Of a stretch of 64,000 bases of DNA, positions 38,323-46,686 are shown in pieces. The position numbers and the translations under genes were made by a program. Where the stretch lies: assembly GCA_023129325.1 (NCBI GenBank), contig JAGMCI010000017.1, positions 77,252-141,251 on the forward strand, given 5' to 3'. The stretch comes from Caldifarciminota bacterium (lineage in GTDB: Bacteria > Hydrothermota > UBA3073 > JACQXS01 > JAGMCI01). The notes under the pieces are model-generated. The model was not told where the DNA came from. It worked only from the letters and a program-made list of their open reading frames with translations, and searched no databases. Every line of letters begins with the position of its first letter. Position 1 is the first letter of the stretch.

Positions 38323-39573
38323 ATGAGAAAAATTCCGTTTACCATTCCAGATATAGAAGAAGAAGAAATAAAAGAAGTTATTGATACTTTAAAGTCGGGC
38401 TGGATTACTACAGGTCCCAAGACTAAAAAGTTTGAAGAACAGTTTGCCAAATATATTGGCTGTAAGCATGCAATTGCAGTTAATTCTTGCACAGGAGCTA
38501 TGCATCTTGCATTACTTGCTTACGGAATTGGAAAAGGAGATGAAGTAATCACTACACCCTATACATTTATCTCAACGGCAGAGACAATAATTCATACTGG
38601 AGCAACTCCTGTCTTTGTGGATATAGACCCTAAAACTCTCAATATTAACCCTGAAAAAATAGAATTCAGAATTCGGAATTTCCCGAAGGGATCCCGACCC
38701 CATCGGGACGGGGCAGAATTAAGAATTAAGGCAATAATGCCTGTGCATATTGCCGGACAGCCTTGTGATATGGATGAGATACTTGATATAGCTAAAAGAT
38801 ATAATCTTATTGTAATTGAGGATGCTGCACATGCTTTATCTGCAGAATATAAAGGTAAAAAGATAGGCACTATTGGCGATGTCACTTGTTTCAGCTTTTA
38901 TGCCACTAAAAATTTAACAACAGGAGAAGGAGGAATGATAACTACAGATGATACAGATTTAGCAGAAAAAATGAGGATATTGTCTTTACATGGAATGAGC
39001 AGAGATGCCTGGAAGAGATATACAAAAGAAGGCTCTTGGTATTATGAAATTTTAGATGAAGGGTATAAATATAATATGTCCGACATCCAGTCAGCAATTG
39101 GGATTACACAACTCCAAAAACTTGAAAAAATGCAAGAAAGGCGAAAAGAGATTGTAGAAGTTTATAATGAAGAATTAAAAGAAATTGATGAAATAATTAC
39201 TCCCCAACAAAAGGAAGGGACAAAACATGCCTGGCATCTTTATATCATCCAGATTAAACCAAAGCTCCTGAAAATCAATAGGAATGAGTTTATTAAAGAA
39301 CTTTCAAAAGAAGGGATTGGGACATCTGTTCATTTTATACCTCTTCATCTTATGCCTTATTACAAAAAGAAATATGGATTTAAACCTGGAGATTTTCTAA
39401 ATGCAGAGTATGTGTATGAAAGGGCAATTTCTCTTCCTCTTTATTCAAAACTTTCTAAAAGTGATGCTCAATATGTAGCAAAAATAATTAAAAAAATAAC
39501 CAAAAATAACCTGCCTCGCTCGCCTCGCTGGAGCTTCGGCGAAGCGGGCCCACGAGTCAAGGCGGGTGCGTGA
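38323..39573 (+). CDS. DegT/DnrJ/EryC1/StrS family PLP aminotransferase
   Basis: LKSGWITTGPKTKKFEEQFAKYIGCKHAIAVNSCTGAMHLALLA; VIEDAAHALSAEYKGKKIGTIGDVTCFSFYATKNLTTGEGGMI; one internal and one C-terminal repeat insertion. Confidence 0.93.
   Translation: MRKIPFTIPDIEEEEIKEVIDTLKSGWITTGPKTKKFEEQFAKYIGCKHAIAVNSCTGAMHLALLAYGIGKGDEVITTPYTFISTAETIIHTGATPVFVDIDPKTLNINPEKIEFRIRNFPKGSRPHRDGAELRIKAIMPVHIAGQPCDMDEILDIAKRYNLIVIEDAAHALSAEYKGKKIGTIGDVTCFSFYATKNLTTGEGGMITTDDTDLAEKMRILSLHGMSRDAWKRYTKEGSWYYEILDEGYKYNMSDIQSAIGITQLQKLEKMQERRKEIVEVYNEELKEIDEIITPQQKEGTKHAWHLYIIQIKPKLLKINRNEFIKELSKEGIGTSVHFIPLHLMPYYKKKYGFKPGDFLNAEYVYERAISLPLYSKLSKSDAQYVAKIIKKITKNNLPRSPRWSFGEAGPRVKAGA
38680..38716. repeat. TCCCGACCCCATCGGGACGGGG palindromic element in frame in DegT aminotransferase gene
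   Basis: tttcccgaagggatcccgaccccatcgggacggggca encodes FPKGSRPHRDGA. Confidence 0.75.
39510..39567 (-). repeat. Long GC-rich modular element forming the C-terminus of the DegT aminotransferase
   Basis: cctgcctcgctcgcctcgctggagcttcggcgaagcgggcccacgagtcaaggcgggt; reverse complement matches the murF and ftsW elements. Confidence 0.85.
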
Positions 39574-39610
39574 AGAACACCGAATGCTAAATAAGGAATC
39601 AAGGTGTCAA

Positions 39611-39625
39611 TCCGCCTTAGGCGGA
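39611..39625. repeat. TCCGCCTTAGGCGGA variant palindrome, intergenic
   Basis: One substitution from TCCGCCTCAGGCGGA. Confidence 0.85.
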
Positions 39626-39646
39626 CTCGAACCCTATTTTAATTAG

Positions 39647-40255
39647 ATGATTAAACGAATAATTGATTTTAAGGTCTCTGGAATATTAATATTAATTCTA
39701 TCTCCCCTTTTTTTGCTTATCTCTTTTCTTATAAAATTAGATTCAGAAGGTCCTGTTTTTTATAAATCTTCGAGAATAGGCAAAGATGGAAAGCCTTTTC
39801 AAATTCTTAAATTTCGGTCAATGATAAAAGATGCAGAACTAAAAGGTTCGAAAATAACTACAAAAAACGATTCCAGAATTACACATATAGGTAAAATATT
39901 ACGCAACACAAAACTTGATGAACTTCCGAACTTAGTTAATGTTCTAATAGGTGAATTAAGTCTTGTAGGTCCTCGTCCAGAGGTTCCGGAATATGTTGAA
40001 AAATATAGCCCCAGAGAACGAGAAGTTTTAAAACTCAAACCGGGCATAACAGGACCTTCACAACTAAAATATATAAATGAATCTTCACACCTCCATAATC
40101 TCAGCAAGGATTATCCTCAAATCCTATCTGATAAATTGACTCTTGACATTGAGTATTTAAAGAATGCATCTCTTATATTTGACATAAAAATCTTATTCTC
40201 TACTTTGAAAGCGCTATTTGTAGGCACGATTTCAAATCGTGCTTGCACAAATTAA
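39647..40255 (+). CDS. Undecaprenyl-phosphate sugar phosphotransferase (bacterial sugar transferase)
   Basis: GPVFYKSSRIGKDGKPFQILKFRSM; LRNTKLDELPNLVNVLIGELSLVGPRPEVPEYV; C-terminus encoded by a repeat. Confidence 0.92.
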   Translation: MIKRIIDFKVSGILILILSPLFLLISFLIKLDSEGPVFYKSSRIGKDGKPFQILKFRSMIKDAELKGSKITTKNDSRITHIGKILRNTKLDELPNLVNVLIGELSLVGPRPEVPEYVEKYSPREREVLKLKPGITGPSQLKYINESSHLHNLSKDYPQILSDKLTLDIEYLKNASLIFDIKILFSTLKALFVGTISNRACTN

Positions 40256-40268
40256 ATTTGTGCCTACA
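40219..40268 (+). repeat. Double-hairpin repeat (family D), overlapping 3' end of the sugar transferase gene
   Basis: tgtaggcacgatttcaaatcgtgcttgcacaaattaaatttgtgcctaca; near-identical reverse complement of 3312-3359. Confidence 0.9.
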
Positions 40269-40286
40269 TTAAAATTTAAATAAGAA

Positions 40287-41057
40287 ATGAAAATTTTGTT
40301 TATAGGTGATATAGTTGGAAATCCTGGTAAAGAAATTATTGCTACTAAGTTACCTGCTCTTAAAAAAGAAGAACAAATAAATTTTGTGATTGCAAACGGA
40401 GAGTGCGCCGGAGAAGATGGCTCTGGACTCAAACCACAGGATGTAGAAGAACTCATATCTCTGGGGATAGATTGTATCACTTCAGGCGAGGAAGTATGGC
40501 GAAAGAAAGAGATTGTTGAATTTTTGGAAACAAGTCCATCTACTCTATTAAGACCATTAAATTATCCTCTTGGCGTACCTGGACTTGGAAGTTTTATTTA
40601 TAAACCTGAAATAGCGGTAATAAATTTACTTGGTCGTGCTTTCTTAGTAAATGTTGATTGTCCATTTAGAATAGGGCTGAGTGAACTTGAAAAAATAAGC
40701 CCAAAAGCCAAAATTATCATAATTGATTTTCATGCCCAAGCCACAGCAGAAAAACAAGCCTTTGGCTGGTGGGTTGATGGAAAAGCATCCGCAGTAATAG
40801 GAACTCATACTAAAATCCAAACTTCAGATGAAAGAATCCTTCCGGGTGGAACCGCTTATATTACATCCGCCGGACTCACAGGAATACAGGATGCAGTTGG
40901 GGGAATGAAAAAAGAGCTTTACATTGATTATTTTTTGAAAGGAATTCCTATAAAATTTAAGCCAGCTCCTGGAAAAGGAAAATTAAGCGGTGTAATATTA
41001 AACATAAATAAAGTTACTGGTAAAGCTCTCTCAATTCAAAGAATCCAACTCGGTTAA
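40287..41057 (+). CDS. YmdB-like metallophosphoesterase
   Basis: MKILFIGDIVGNPGK; IANGECAGEDGSGLKPQDVEELISLGIDCITSGEEVW; DFHAQATAEKQAFGWWVDGKASAVIGTHTKIQTSDERILPGGTAYITSAGLTG. Confidence 0.93.
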   Translation: MKILFIGDIVGNPGKEIIATKLPALKKEEQINFVIANGECAGEDGSGLKPQDVEELISLGIDCITSGEEVWRKKEIVEFLETSPSTLLRPLNYPLGVPGLGSFIYKPEIAVINLLGRAFLVNVDCPFRIGLSELEKISPKAKIIIIDFHAQATAEKQAFGWWVDGKASAVIGTHTKIQTSDERILPGGTAYITSAGLTGIQDAVGGMKKELYIDYFLKGIPIKFKPAPGKGKLSGVILNINKVTGKALSIQRIQLG

Positions 41058-41065
41058 TCTATTCC

Positions 41066-41093
41066 TTGACAAATCAAAAAAATAAAGTATAAT
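41066..41093 (+). promoter_or_regulatory. Sigma70-type promoter of the second secreted protein gene
   Basis: TTGACA-N16-TATAAT, ~100-nt leader to ATG 41201. Confidence 0.65.
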
Positions 41094-41200
41094 CTTAAAA
41101 TAAAGTCGCAGATTATACAGAAGGAACAGAAGTCAGAGGTCAGAATACAGAAGTCAGAAGAATCTGTTTTCTGTTTTCTGTGGGTTAAAGGAGGTGTAAG

Positions 41201-44173
41201 ATGTTAGGAGTAAAAAGATTTATTTTAGTTGTAGGGTGTACTTGCATACTTGGAAGTCTCAATATTAGTGCTGATATATGGATGCAAACTGATTGGTCAG
41301 GAGGCACGGGACAGGAGTTTTGGAGTGATTCAACCAAATATTATGCAGGAACAGATGTAGATGGTATTAGTTTACCAGGTGATTTAATACTTGTGGATAC
41401 GACTGAATTATGGCAGGACGGTGACCCAGACTGGGTAAAGATAGGTGATTCAAGTAATGTATTGATGACTGGTGGAAATGCGAGGATTAATATCAGAACC
41501 ATAACATACGATTTTTCAGATACAGTCAATAATAAGGCTTATAAAGGGGCAGACACACTAAGACCACCTATGGGTCTTGAGATAGGAACAGAGTTTGATT
41601 CAGGAGAGTATGATACGGTATCCAGTTCTGATGACCAAAGATTCAAGTACTCTCAAAATGATGCGTCAAAACACGATTTTCACAGGTTTAAGTTTAAAAT
41701 AGATAAACCACTTTCAATAATTAGTAAAATCTATGCGGAGCATGAAGGTTGGGGATGGGGATATGTCCCGGGCGGACCAGGACATTTTCTGTACATTTGG
41801 AATGTCAATAGTTCAAACTGGGAGGAAGTGGGGAACAGTTCTATTGGCTTTGAGGACGCTGTGCTCTGTAACACTTATACAGAAAAGTTTTCTGATTATA
41901 TAGATTCTCTTGGTTATCTTCAGTTATTGGCACAAAGTAAGAATAAAAGCCACGGCTGTTGCCCATTTTTGTACACCTGGGATGGAGAAAAATTTGTATT
42001 TATCACAGATATAAATACTCCTGGCGGACTTGGTTATGAAGATGCCACTCACAAGCAAAAATATTATAGGCCACAATCTGAAGATTATGTTAAGATTGAT
42101 GGAAATGAGTTAAGACCTAAGGATGGCTTCTACTCTTTGGAGATTGCTGAAGACCAGGATGAGATAGCCTATATAGATAGGGTTAAACTGCTTGTAGTTG
42201 ACCATCCAAAAGGAACTGAAATATATTCACCAAGGATGTTAAGATACACTGAGCCTTTTCCTTTTAAGATTTATACAATTAAAGAGCCAATGCTTCCTCG
42301 TTCTGCTGTAGATGAGAACGGAAACGATATTTTGTCCGTAATTTCAAAAGTTGATAGAAACTATACAAATGCTGAGCAGTATCATTGGAATGTCGTTACT
42401 GTGGATTTAGGTGATTTAAGTAAAGCCAAGCTAATCAAGTTGCTTTACAATGCTTATACTGAATGGCCCACAGAGGAGGACCATGCCAAAAGGAGTGAAT
42501 ATTTAAGACTCCATCCTGCAGGTGGGGAGGGCCAAGTTCAAGATATGCCTTATATTGAGGTGATAAATGAGAATGGTAAGTGGGCAGGGGTGTCCGAAGA
42601 AGAGCATTTTGGCTTACCGCAATCAAGACCAAGGACTAAAGTTTTAGATATAACGAGCTGGTTTAAGACTAATGATTACAGAATCAGGATTTACAACTTC
42701 AATGAGGTTCATATTGACTGGATTGCAGTGGATATAACCAAAGATGAGGAAGTTAGGGTTACAGAATTAGAGCCTATTAGCACAAAACTATATTGGAAGG
42801 GTGTAGCTTTGCAATACTCTCCGGACGGCAAGAAGCCTCTTTTGGGTGATTATTATAAGACAATCAGTGCACCGGGTTTTGAGTATTTTGAAGGAAAATA
42901 CACGAGACCTGGAGATGTTTTATCTCTTCTGAACTCTGTTGATGACAAATTTGTCATTATGCAAGCTGGCGATTGCATATCTATTAAGTTTAAGGAATTG
43001 CCTCTAAATGAGGATATGCAGAGAGACTATTATCTTTTAAGTGACCTCTATTACAAATTGCCATTTGTCAAGTATCTATTGGGAGATGAAATCAGCCGTG
43101 TAGAGCCTTTGCCATTTCAGAAGATGTCTGCTTATCCTTATCCTGAAAATGAGAGTTACCCTTATGATGAGGAACATAACACATATCTTGAAGAATATAA
43201 TACAAGGAAATTCAAATCTCCTTCAGGGAAGACAGCAGAGCATCACACCATTTTCACAGATTATACTAAAATTGAAGCAACTTTAGCCAGGGCTTTCATA
43301 GTTTCTGATGTTATTGCACCATCATTGTTGTCTACTTGGGATAAATTTTGTGTCAGTGATTCCACAAAACAGGATACGACTGAGATAATCTATTCCATTT
43401 TGGATGCCAAGAATGATTCTGTGTTATTGGACAGTATAGTTAACTTACAGGATATATCTTCAATAACTGTTGATTCCGTTAAGTTAAAGGCAATGTTTGC
43501 TACTTATGATACTGTTTATTCATCTGTGCTTTGTGATTGGGGTGTGAGTTGGGACTATTATAAATCTTCAGGAACACTCACTTCTTCAATTTATAGCGTA
43601 GGAGCTGATTCTATTGGGAGCTGGGATATAATTAGCTGGGATATAGATAAATCAAAGACAGTGACAGTTGAGACAAGGACACGCAATGACCCGCCAGATT
43701 CAATATGGTCAGATTGGGTAGTATGCACGAATAGTAATCCTGTTCCATCTCCAAAAGAGACAAGATATATTCAATACAAAGTTACGCTTGAATCATCTGG
43801 AGAAGTGACACCAGTGCTACATAACATATCAATAGATTATACTCCTGGCGTGGGGGTAGAGAGCTCCCAAGAGCTCAAAGTTATTCCTTACGGTTTTTCT
43901 ATTTCACCAAAGCCTGCCAAAGATAGAGTGTTTATCAGATATTCTGTTCCTGGGCTTGAAGGAAAGTCCTTATCTCCTGTTTCTATAAAGATTTTTAGTG
44001 TTGAGGGTAGATTGGTTAAAGATTTGGTTAAAGGAGAAAAACTATCTGGCTGCTATGATGTGATATGGAATGGGAAGGATGAACACAATAAGCGAGTTCC
44101 CAACGGGACTTATTTTTGCAGACTAATTATTGGTGAGCAAATACATACAGATAAAATTATTATCTTAAGGTAA
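41201..44173 (+). CDS. Large secreted protein with C-terminal T9SS/FlgD-like sorting domain
   Basis: Signal-like N-terminus; C-terminus VSIKIFSVEGRLVKDLVKGEKLSGCYDVIWNGKDEHNKRVPNGTYFCRLIIGEQIHTDKIIILR. Confidence 0.75.
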   Translation: MLGVKRFILVVGCTCILGSLNISADIWMQTDWSGGTGQEFWSDSTKYYAGTDVDGISLPGDLILVDTTELWQDGDPDWVKIGDSSNVLMTGGNARINIRTITYDFSDTVNNKAYKGADTLRPPMGLEIGTEFDSGEYDTVSSSDDQRFKYSQNDASKHDFHRFKFKIDKPLSIISKIYAEHEGWGWGYVPGGPGHFLYIWNVNSSNWEEVGNSSIGFEDAVLCNTYTEKFSDYIDSLGYLQLLAQSKNKSHGCCPFLYTWDGEKFVFITDINTPGGLGYEDATHKQKYYRPQSEDYVKIDGNELRPKDGFYSLEIAEDQDEIAYIDRVKLLVVDHPKGTEIYSPRMLRYTEPFPFKIYTIKEPMLPRSAVDENGNDILSVISKVDRNYTNAEQYHWNVVTVDLGDLSKAKLIKLLYNAYTEWPTEEDHAKRSEYLRLHPAGGEGQVQDMPYIEVINENGKWAGVSEEEHFGLPQSRPRTKVLDITSWFKTNDYRIRIYNFNEVHIDWIAVDITKDEEVRVTELEPISTKLYWKGVALQYSPDGKKPLLGDYYKTISAPGFEYFEGKYTRPGDVLSLLNSVDDKFVIMQAGDCISIKFKELPLNEDMQRDYYLLSDLYYKLPFVKYLLGDEISRVEPLPFQKMSAYPYPENESYPYDEEHNTYLEEYNTRKFKSPSGKTAEHHTIFTDYTKIEATLARAFIVSDVIAPSLLSTWDKFCVSDSTKQDTTEIIYSILDAKNDSVLLDSIVNLQDISSITVDSVKLKAMFATYDTVYSSVLCDWGVSWDYYKSSGTLTSSIYSVGADSIGSWDIISWDIDKSKTVTVETRTRNDPPDSIWSDWVVCTNSNPVPSPKETRYIQYKVTLESSGEVTPVLHNISIDYTPGVGVESSQELKVIPYGFSISPKPAKDRVFIRYSVPGLEGKSLSPVSIKIFSVEGRLVKDLVKGEKLSGCYDVIWNGKDEHNKRVPNGTYFCRLIIGEQIHTDKIIILR

Positions 44174-44227
44174 TCTGAATTTTAGCTCCCAAAAGGCGAA
44201 AAATCAACTTATGCAAAAATTGCATAA

Positions 44228-44242
44228 TCCGCCTCAGGCGGA
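44228..44242. repeat. TCCGCCTCAGGCGGA palindrome, intergenic
   Basis: Exact copy. Confidence 0.95.
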
Positions 44243-44366
44243 ATGGATACGGATGGAGACACTGAATTACACGGATACGGATTCTGGGGTTATCTGTGGC
44301 AATATCTGCGGTGTTCTGCGTTGATTGTCACGTATTTTGCTAATATAAATTTTTATTTAAAAATAC

Positions 44367-44394
44367 TTGACAACTTAAAAAATTTTGATATAAT
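44367..44394 (+). promoter_or_regulatory. Consensus sigma70-type promoter upstream of candidate ncRNA/leader
   Basis: TTGACA-N16-TATAAT. Confidence 0.7.
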
Positions 44395-44399
44395 GGTAA

Positions 44400-44510
44400 G
44401 CAAATAAATAATGAGGATAGTTAATTGATATAGGATAGGAAATATCATAGGCATGGGGAATATATTCCCCACTGGGGCCGTGGGCACAGTGTGTCTATGG
44501 CTTCTTTTTT
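44400..44510 (+). ncRNA. Candidate small RNA or attenuator leader upstream of HAD gene
   Basis: Starts just after consensus -10; contains TGGGGAATATATTCCCCA hairpin (44454-44471) and ends with a GC stem followed by T-rich tract; start is inferred. Confidence 0.45.
44477..44510 (+). terminator. Rho-independent terminator-like hairpin + T tract
   Basis: GCCGTGGGCACAGTGTGTCTATGGC followed by TTCTTTTTT. Confidence 0.6.
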
Positions 44511-44542
44511 ATTAAATATAAATAGAACAACAGGATACTAAA

Positions 44543-45280
44543 ATGATTAGAGCGGTGACTTTTGATTTTTGGAATACTCTGTTTAAGGATACTCCAAAAC
44601 TTGCTGAGAAGAGGCGTATGCTGCGAATACAATACATTACTGAATTCACTAAATTGGATTTGGATACAGTGGTTCACCACGACCTTCACCACGGAGTGGC
44701 AGAGGCATTTGATTTTACTTATCGATTGTTTTTTAACACTTATGAAAAGGAACACAGGACATTTACTTCAAAAGAACTATTAAATATTATACTCGCCAAA
44801 CTAAATGTTAAATTATCTCCTCGTTCCTTCAGTTTACTAAAAAAGCAAGTGGAGGAAGCTAATTTAGCTATGCCTCCAATAATAGTGGAAAATATAAAAC
44901 CTGTGTTAGCAATGCTTCCAAAAAATTATAAACTTGGTATCGTCTCAGACACTGGTTATTCATCGGGAAGGGTTTTACGTGTGCTTATGAAACGCGAGGG
45001 TATTTTTAAATTCTTTAGTGCCTTCAGTTTTTCTGGCGAAGCAGAATATTCAAAACCACATAGAACAGCATTTGAAAATGTACTCAGGATTTTAAATGTC
45101 AAACCCAGGGAGACAGTTCACATTGGAGACCTTGAACAGACTGATATTAAAGGTGCAAAAGCACTTGGTATGAAGACTATTCTTTTTATTGGAGCAAATG
45201 ATAAATATAAGGAATCAACAACTGCAGATTATGTATTAGAAGACTATCGTGAGTTGCCTGAACTTTTAGCTACTATATGA
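44543..45280 (+). CDS. HAD-superfamily hydrolase
   Basis: AVTFDFWNTLFKDTPK; LGIVSDTGYSSGRVLRVLM; KPHRTAFENVLRILNVKPRETVHIGDLEQTDIKGAKALGM; contains VVHHDLHHGV encoded by a repeat. Confidence 0.9.
   Translation: MIRAVTFDFWNTLFKDTPKLAEKRRMLRIQYITEFTKLDLDTVVHHDLHHGVAEAFDFTYRLFFNTYEKEHRTFTSKELLNIILAKLNVKLSPRSFSLLKKQVEEANLAMPPIIVENIKPVLAMLPKNYKLGIVSDTGYSSGRVLRVLMKREGIFKFFSAFSFSGEAEYSKPHRTAFENVLRILNVKPRETVHIGDLEQTDIKGAKALGMKTILFIGANDKYKESTTADYVLEDYRELPELLATI
44669..44699 (+). repeat. 31-bp element GTGGTTCACCACGACCTTCACCACGGAGTGG (family F) in frame in HAD gene
   Basis: Identical 31-mers at 54745-54775 and 56786-56816. Confidence 0.95.
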
Positions 45281-45295
45281 ATTTTTTAAACCATA

Positions 45296-45315
45296 CCTGC
45301 CTGCCGTCAGGCAGG
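45296..45315. repeat. CCTGCCTGCCGTCAGGCAGG palindromic element, intergenic
   Basis: Stem-loop forming GC-rich island in spacer. Confidence 0.75.
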
Positions 45316-45411
45316 GAGGACACAGAGAACAAAATGAAGCCACAGATTACACAGATTAACACTGGATGTAGAGACTCCGATTTAGCGGAGTTAAAAATAT
45401 AAGGAGGGTAT

Positions 45412-46134
45412 ATGCAATCATGGGAAGGAAAAGATATAAGAGTTAATATCTTATACTCAAGAGCAGGGGTAGCCCAGCATATTTGGGTAGCCAATGAGAA
45501 GGGGGCTATTCTTATTGACACTGGTGATGGAATAGTAAGAGATATTCTCTCCAACGAACTTGACCTTAACCAGCTCAATGGAATAGTTATTACTCATGGT
45601 CACTATGACCATGTTGGAGGTCTGCATTCACTTCTTGGTTTTTTAAGGTGTAAAGGGAAAAAAGGGATACTGCCAATCTATGCTCCAAGGGGATGTACAG
45701 AGGCATTCTCCATAGTAGACAACTTTATAAAGTGCTATCCAGATACTATACCCTTTAAAATCTCTTGTAAAGAAATTCAAGAAAGACAGGTTTTTAAGGT
45801 TTCAGGAATGGCCATCAATGCTTACCCTGTTGTTCATCATGGCAGCATAAAGGATTATGGAATATTAGAACAAATTCCAGCGATGGGCTACAGAATTTCA
45901 TATAAAAGGGAGATTATTGCAATAAGTGGGGATACAGGAATTTGTCCTTCTCTAAAAAGATTAGTAAAAGGGGCAGATTTGGCAATCTTAGAGGCAACAT
46001 TTGGAACTAAACGAGTAAAAGAGGAGTCTCTGAAAAAGGAACATCTCTCTGAAGATTTGGCAAAGGAGATTGGCAAATTAGCAAAAGAATTTATCTTAGT
46101 TCATAAAGGTTTAAGGAAAGGAACTATGATATGA
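45412..46134 (+). CDS. MBL-fold metallo-hydrolase (RNase Z-like)
   Basis: GIVITHGHYDHVGGLHSLLGFL; AISGDTGICPSLKRLVKGADLAILEATFG. Confidence 0.88.
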   Translation: MQSWEGKDIRVNILYSRAGVAQHIWVANEKGAILIDTGDGIVRDILSNELDLNQLNGIVITHGHYDHVGGLHSLLGFLRCKGKKGILPIYAPRGCTEAFSIVDNFIKCYPDTIPFKISCKEIQERQVFKVSGMAINAYPVVHHGSIKDYGILEQIPAMGYRISYKREIIAISGDTGICPSLKRLVKGADLAILEATFGTKRVKEESLKKEHLSEDLAKEIGKLAKEFILVHKGLRKGTMI

Positions 46135-46610
46135 AAATATTAGAAGTTATTAAGTTAATTGATAACACTAAACGAATGTATGATTGTGAGCTTATAAGCA
46201 TTGATGAGGAAAAGATGATAGTTGAGCATATTAGAGAGCGTGATTATGATATTAGCGTAGCGATACTTAAAGCAGGAGGAATGACAAGAGCAATTTATTG
46301 GAAAGATAGAAACTTTCATGTCTGGAAAATGTTTGCACCAGATAAAGAATTGATAGGTTATTATATCAATATTTGTGAGAATGTTCAAATTAGCCGAAAG
46401 CAAATTATCTGGACAGATTTAGTGCTTGACCTGTGGGTAAATAATTCAGGCAGCATTTACTGGCTGGATGAAGATGAAGTTAAAGAATACAAATTAAAAG
46501 GCTTGCTGAGTGAAAACCAAATAAGTGTTATTCAAAAAACAAAGCATTATCTGGAACACAACTATCAAAACATAATCTCGGAAGCCAATAAATGCTTAGA
46601 TAAGAAATAA
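46131..46610 (+). CDS. DUF402-like protein
   Basis: WKMFAPDKELIGYYINICENVQISRKQIIWTDLVLDLWVNNSGSIYWLDEDEVKEY resembles the DUF402 core. Confidence 0.7.
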   Translation: MKILEVIKLIDNTKRMYDCELISIDEEKMIVEHIRERDYDISVAILKAGGMTRAIYWKDRNFHVWKMFAPDKELIGYYINICENVQISRKQIIWTDLVLDLWVNNSGSIYWLDEDEVKEYKLKGLLSENQISVIQKTKHYLEHNYQNIISEANKCLDKK

Positions 46611-46615
46611 ATGGA

Positions 46616-46686
46616 ACCACGAAGCATACGGATTAGACAGATTGAGATACCTAAAGTTTTAAAAAATCTGTGCAATCTGTGGCTTT
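46616..46686. repeat. Family C inverted repeat
   Basis: accacgaagcatacggattagacagatt...aatctgtgcaatctgtggct. Confidence 0.75.

Noticed and set aside
44400-44512. tRNA, 6S RNA, SRP RNA or a known riboswitch class in the HAD leader
   Set aside because: No match to the consensus motifs I could recall; left as an unclassified candidate structured RNA.
44495-44755. Minus-strand ORF overlapping the HAD start
   Set aside because: Antisense to a well-supported HAD gene and low-complexity; no coding evidence.
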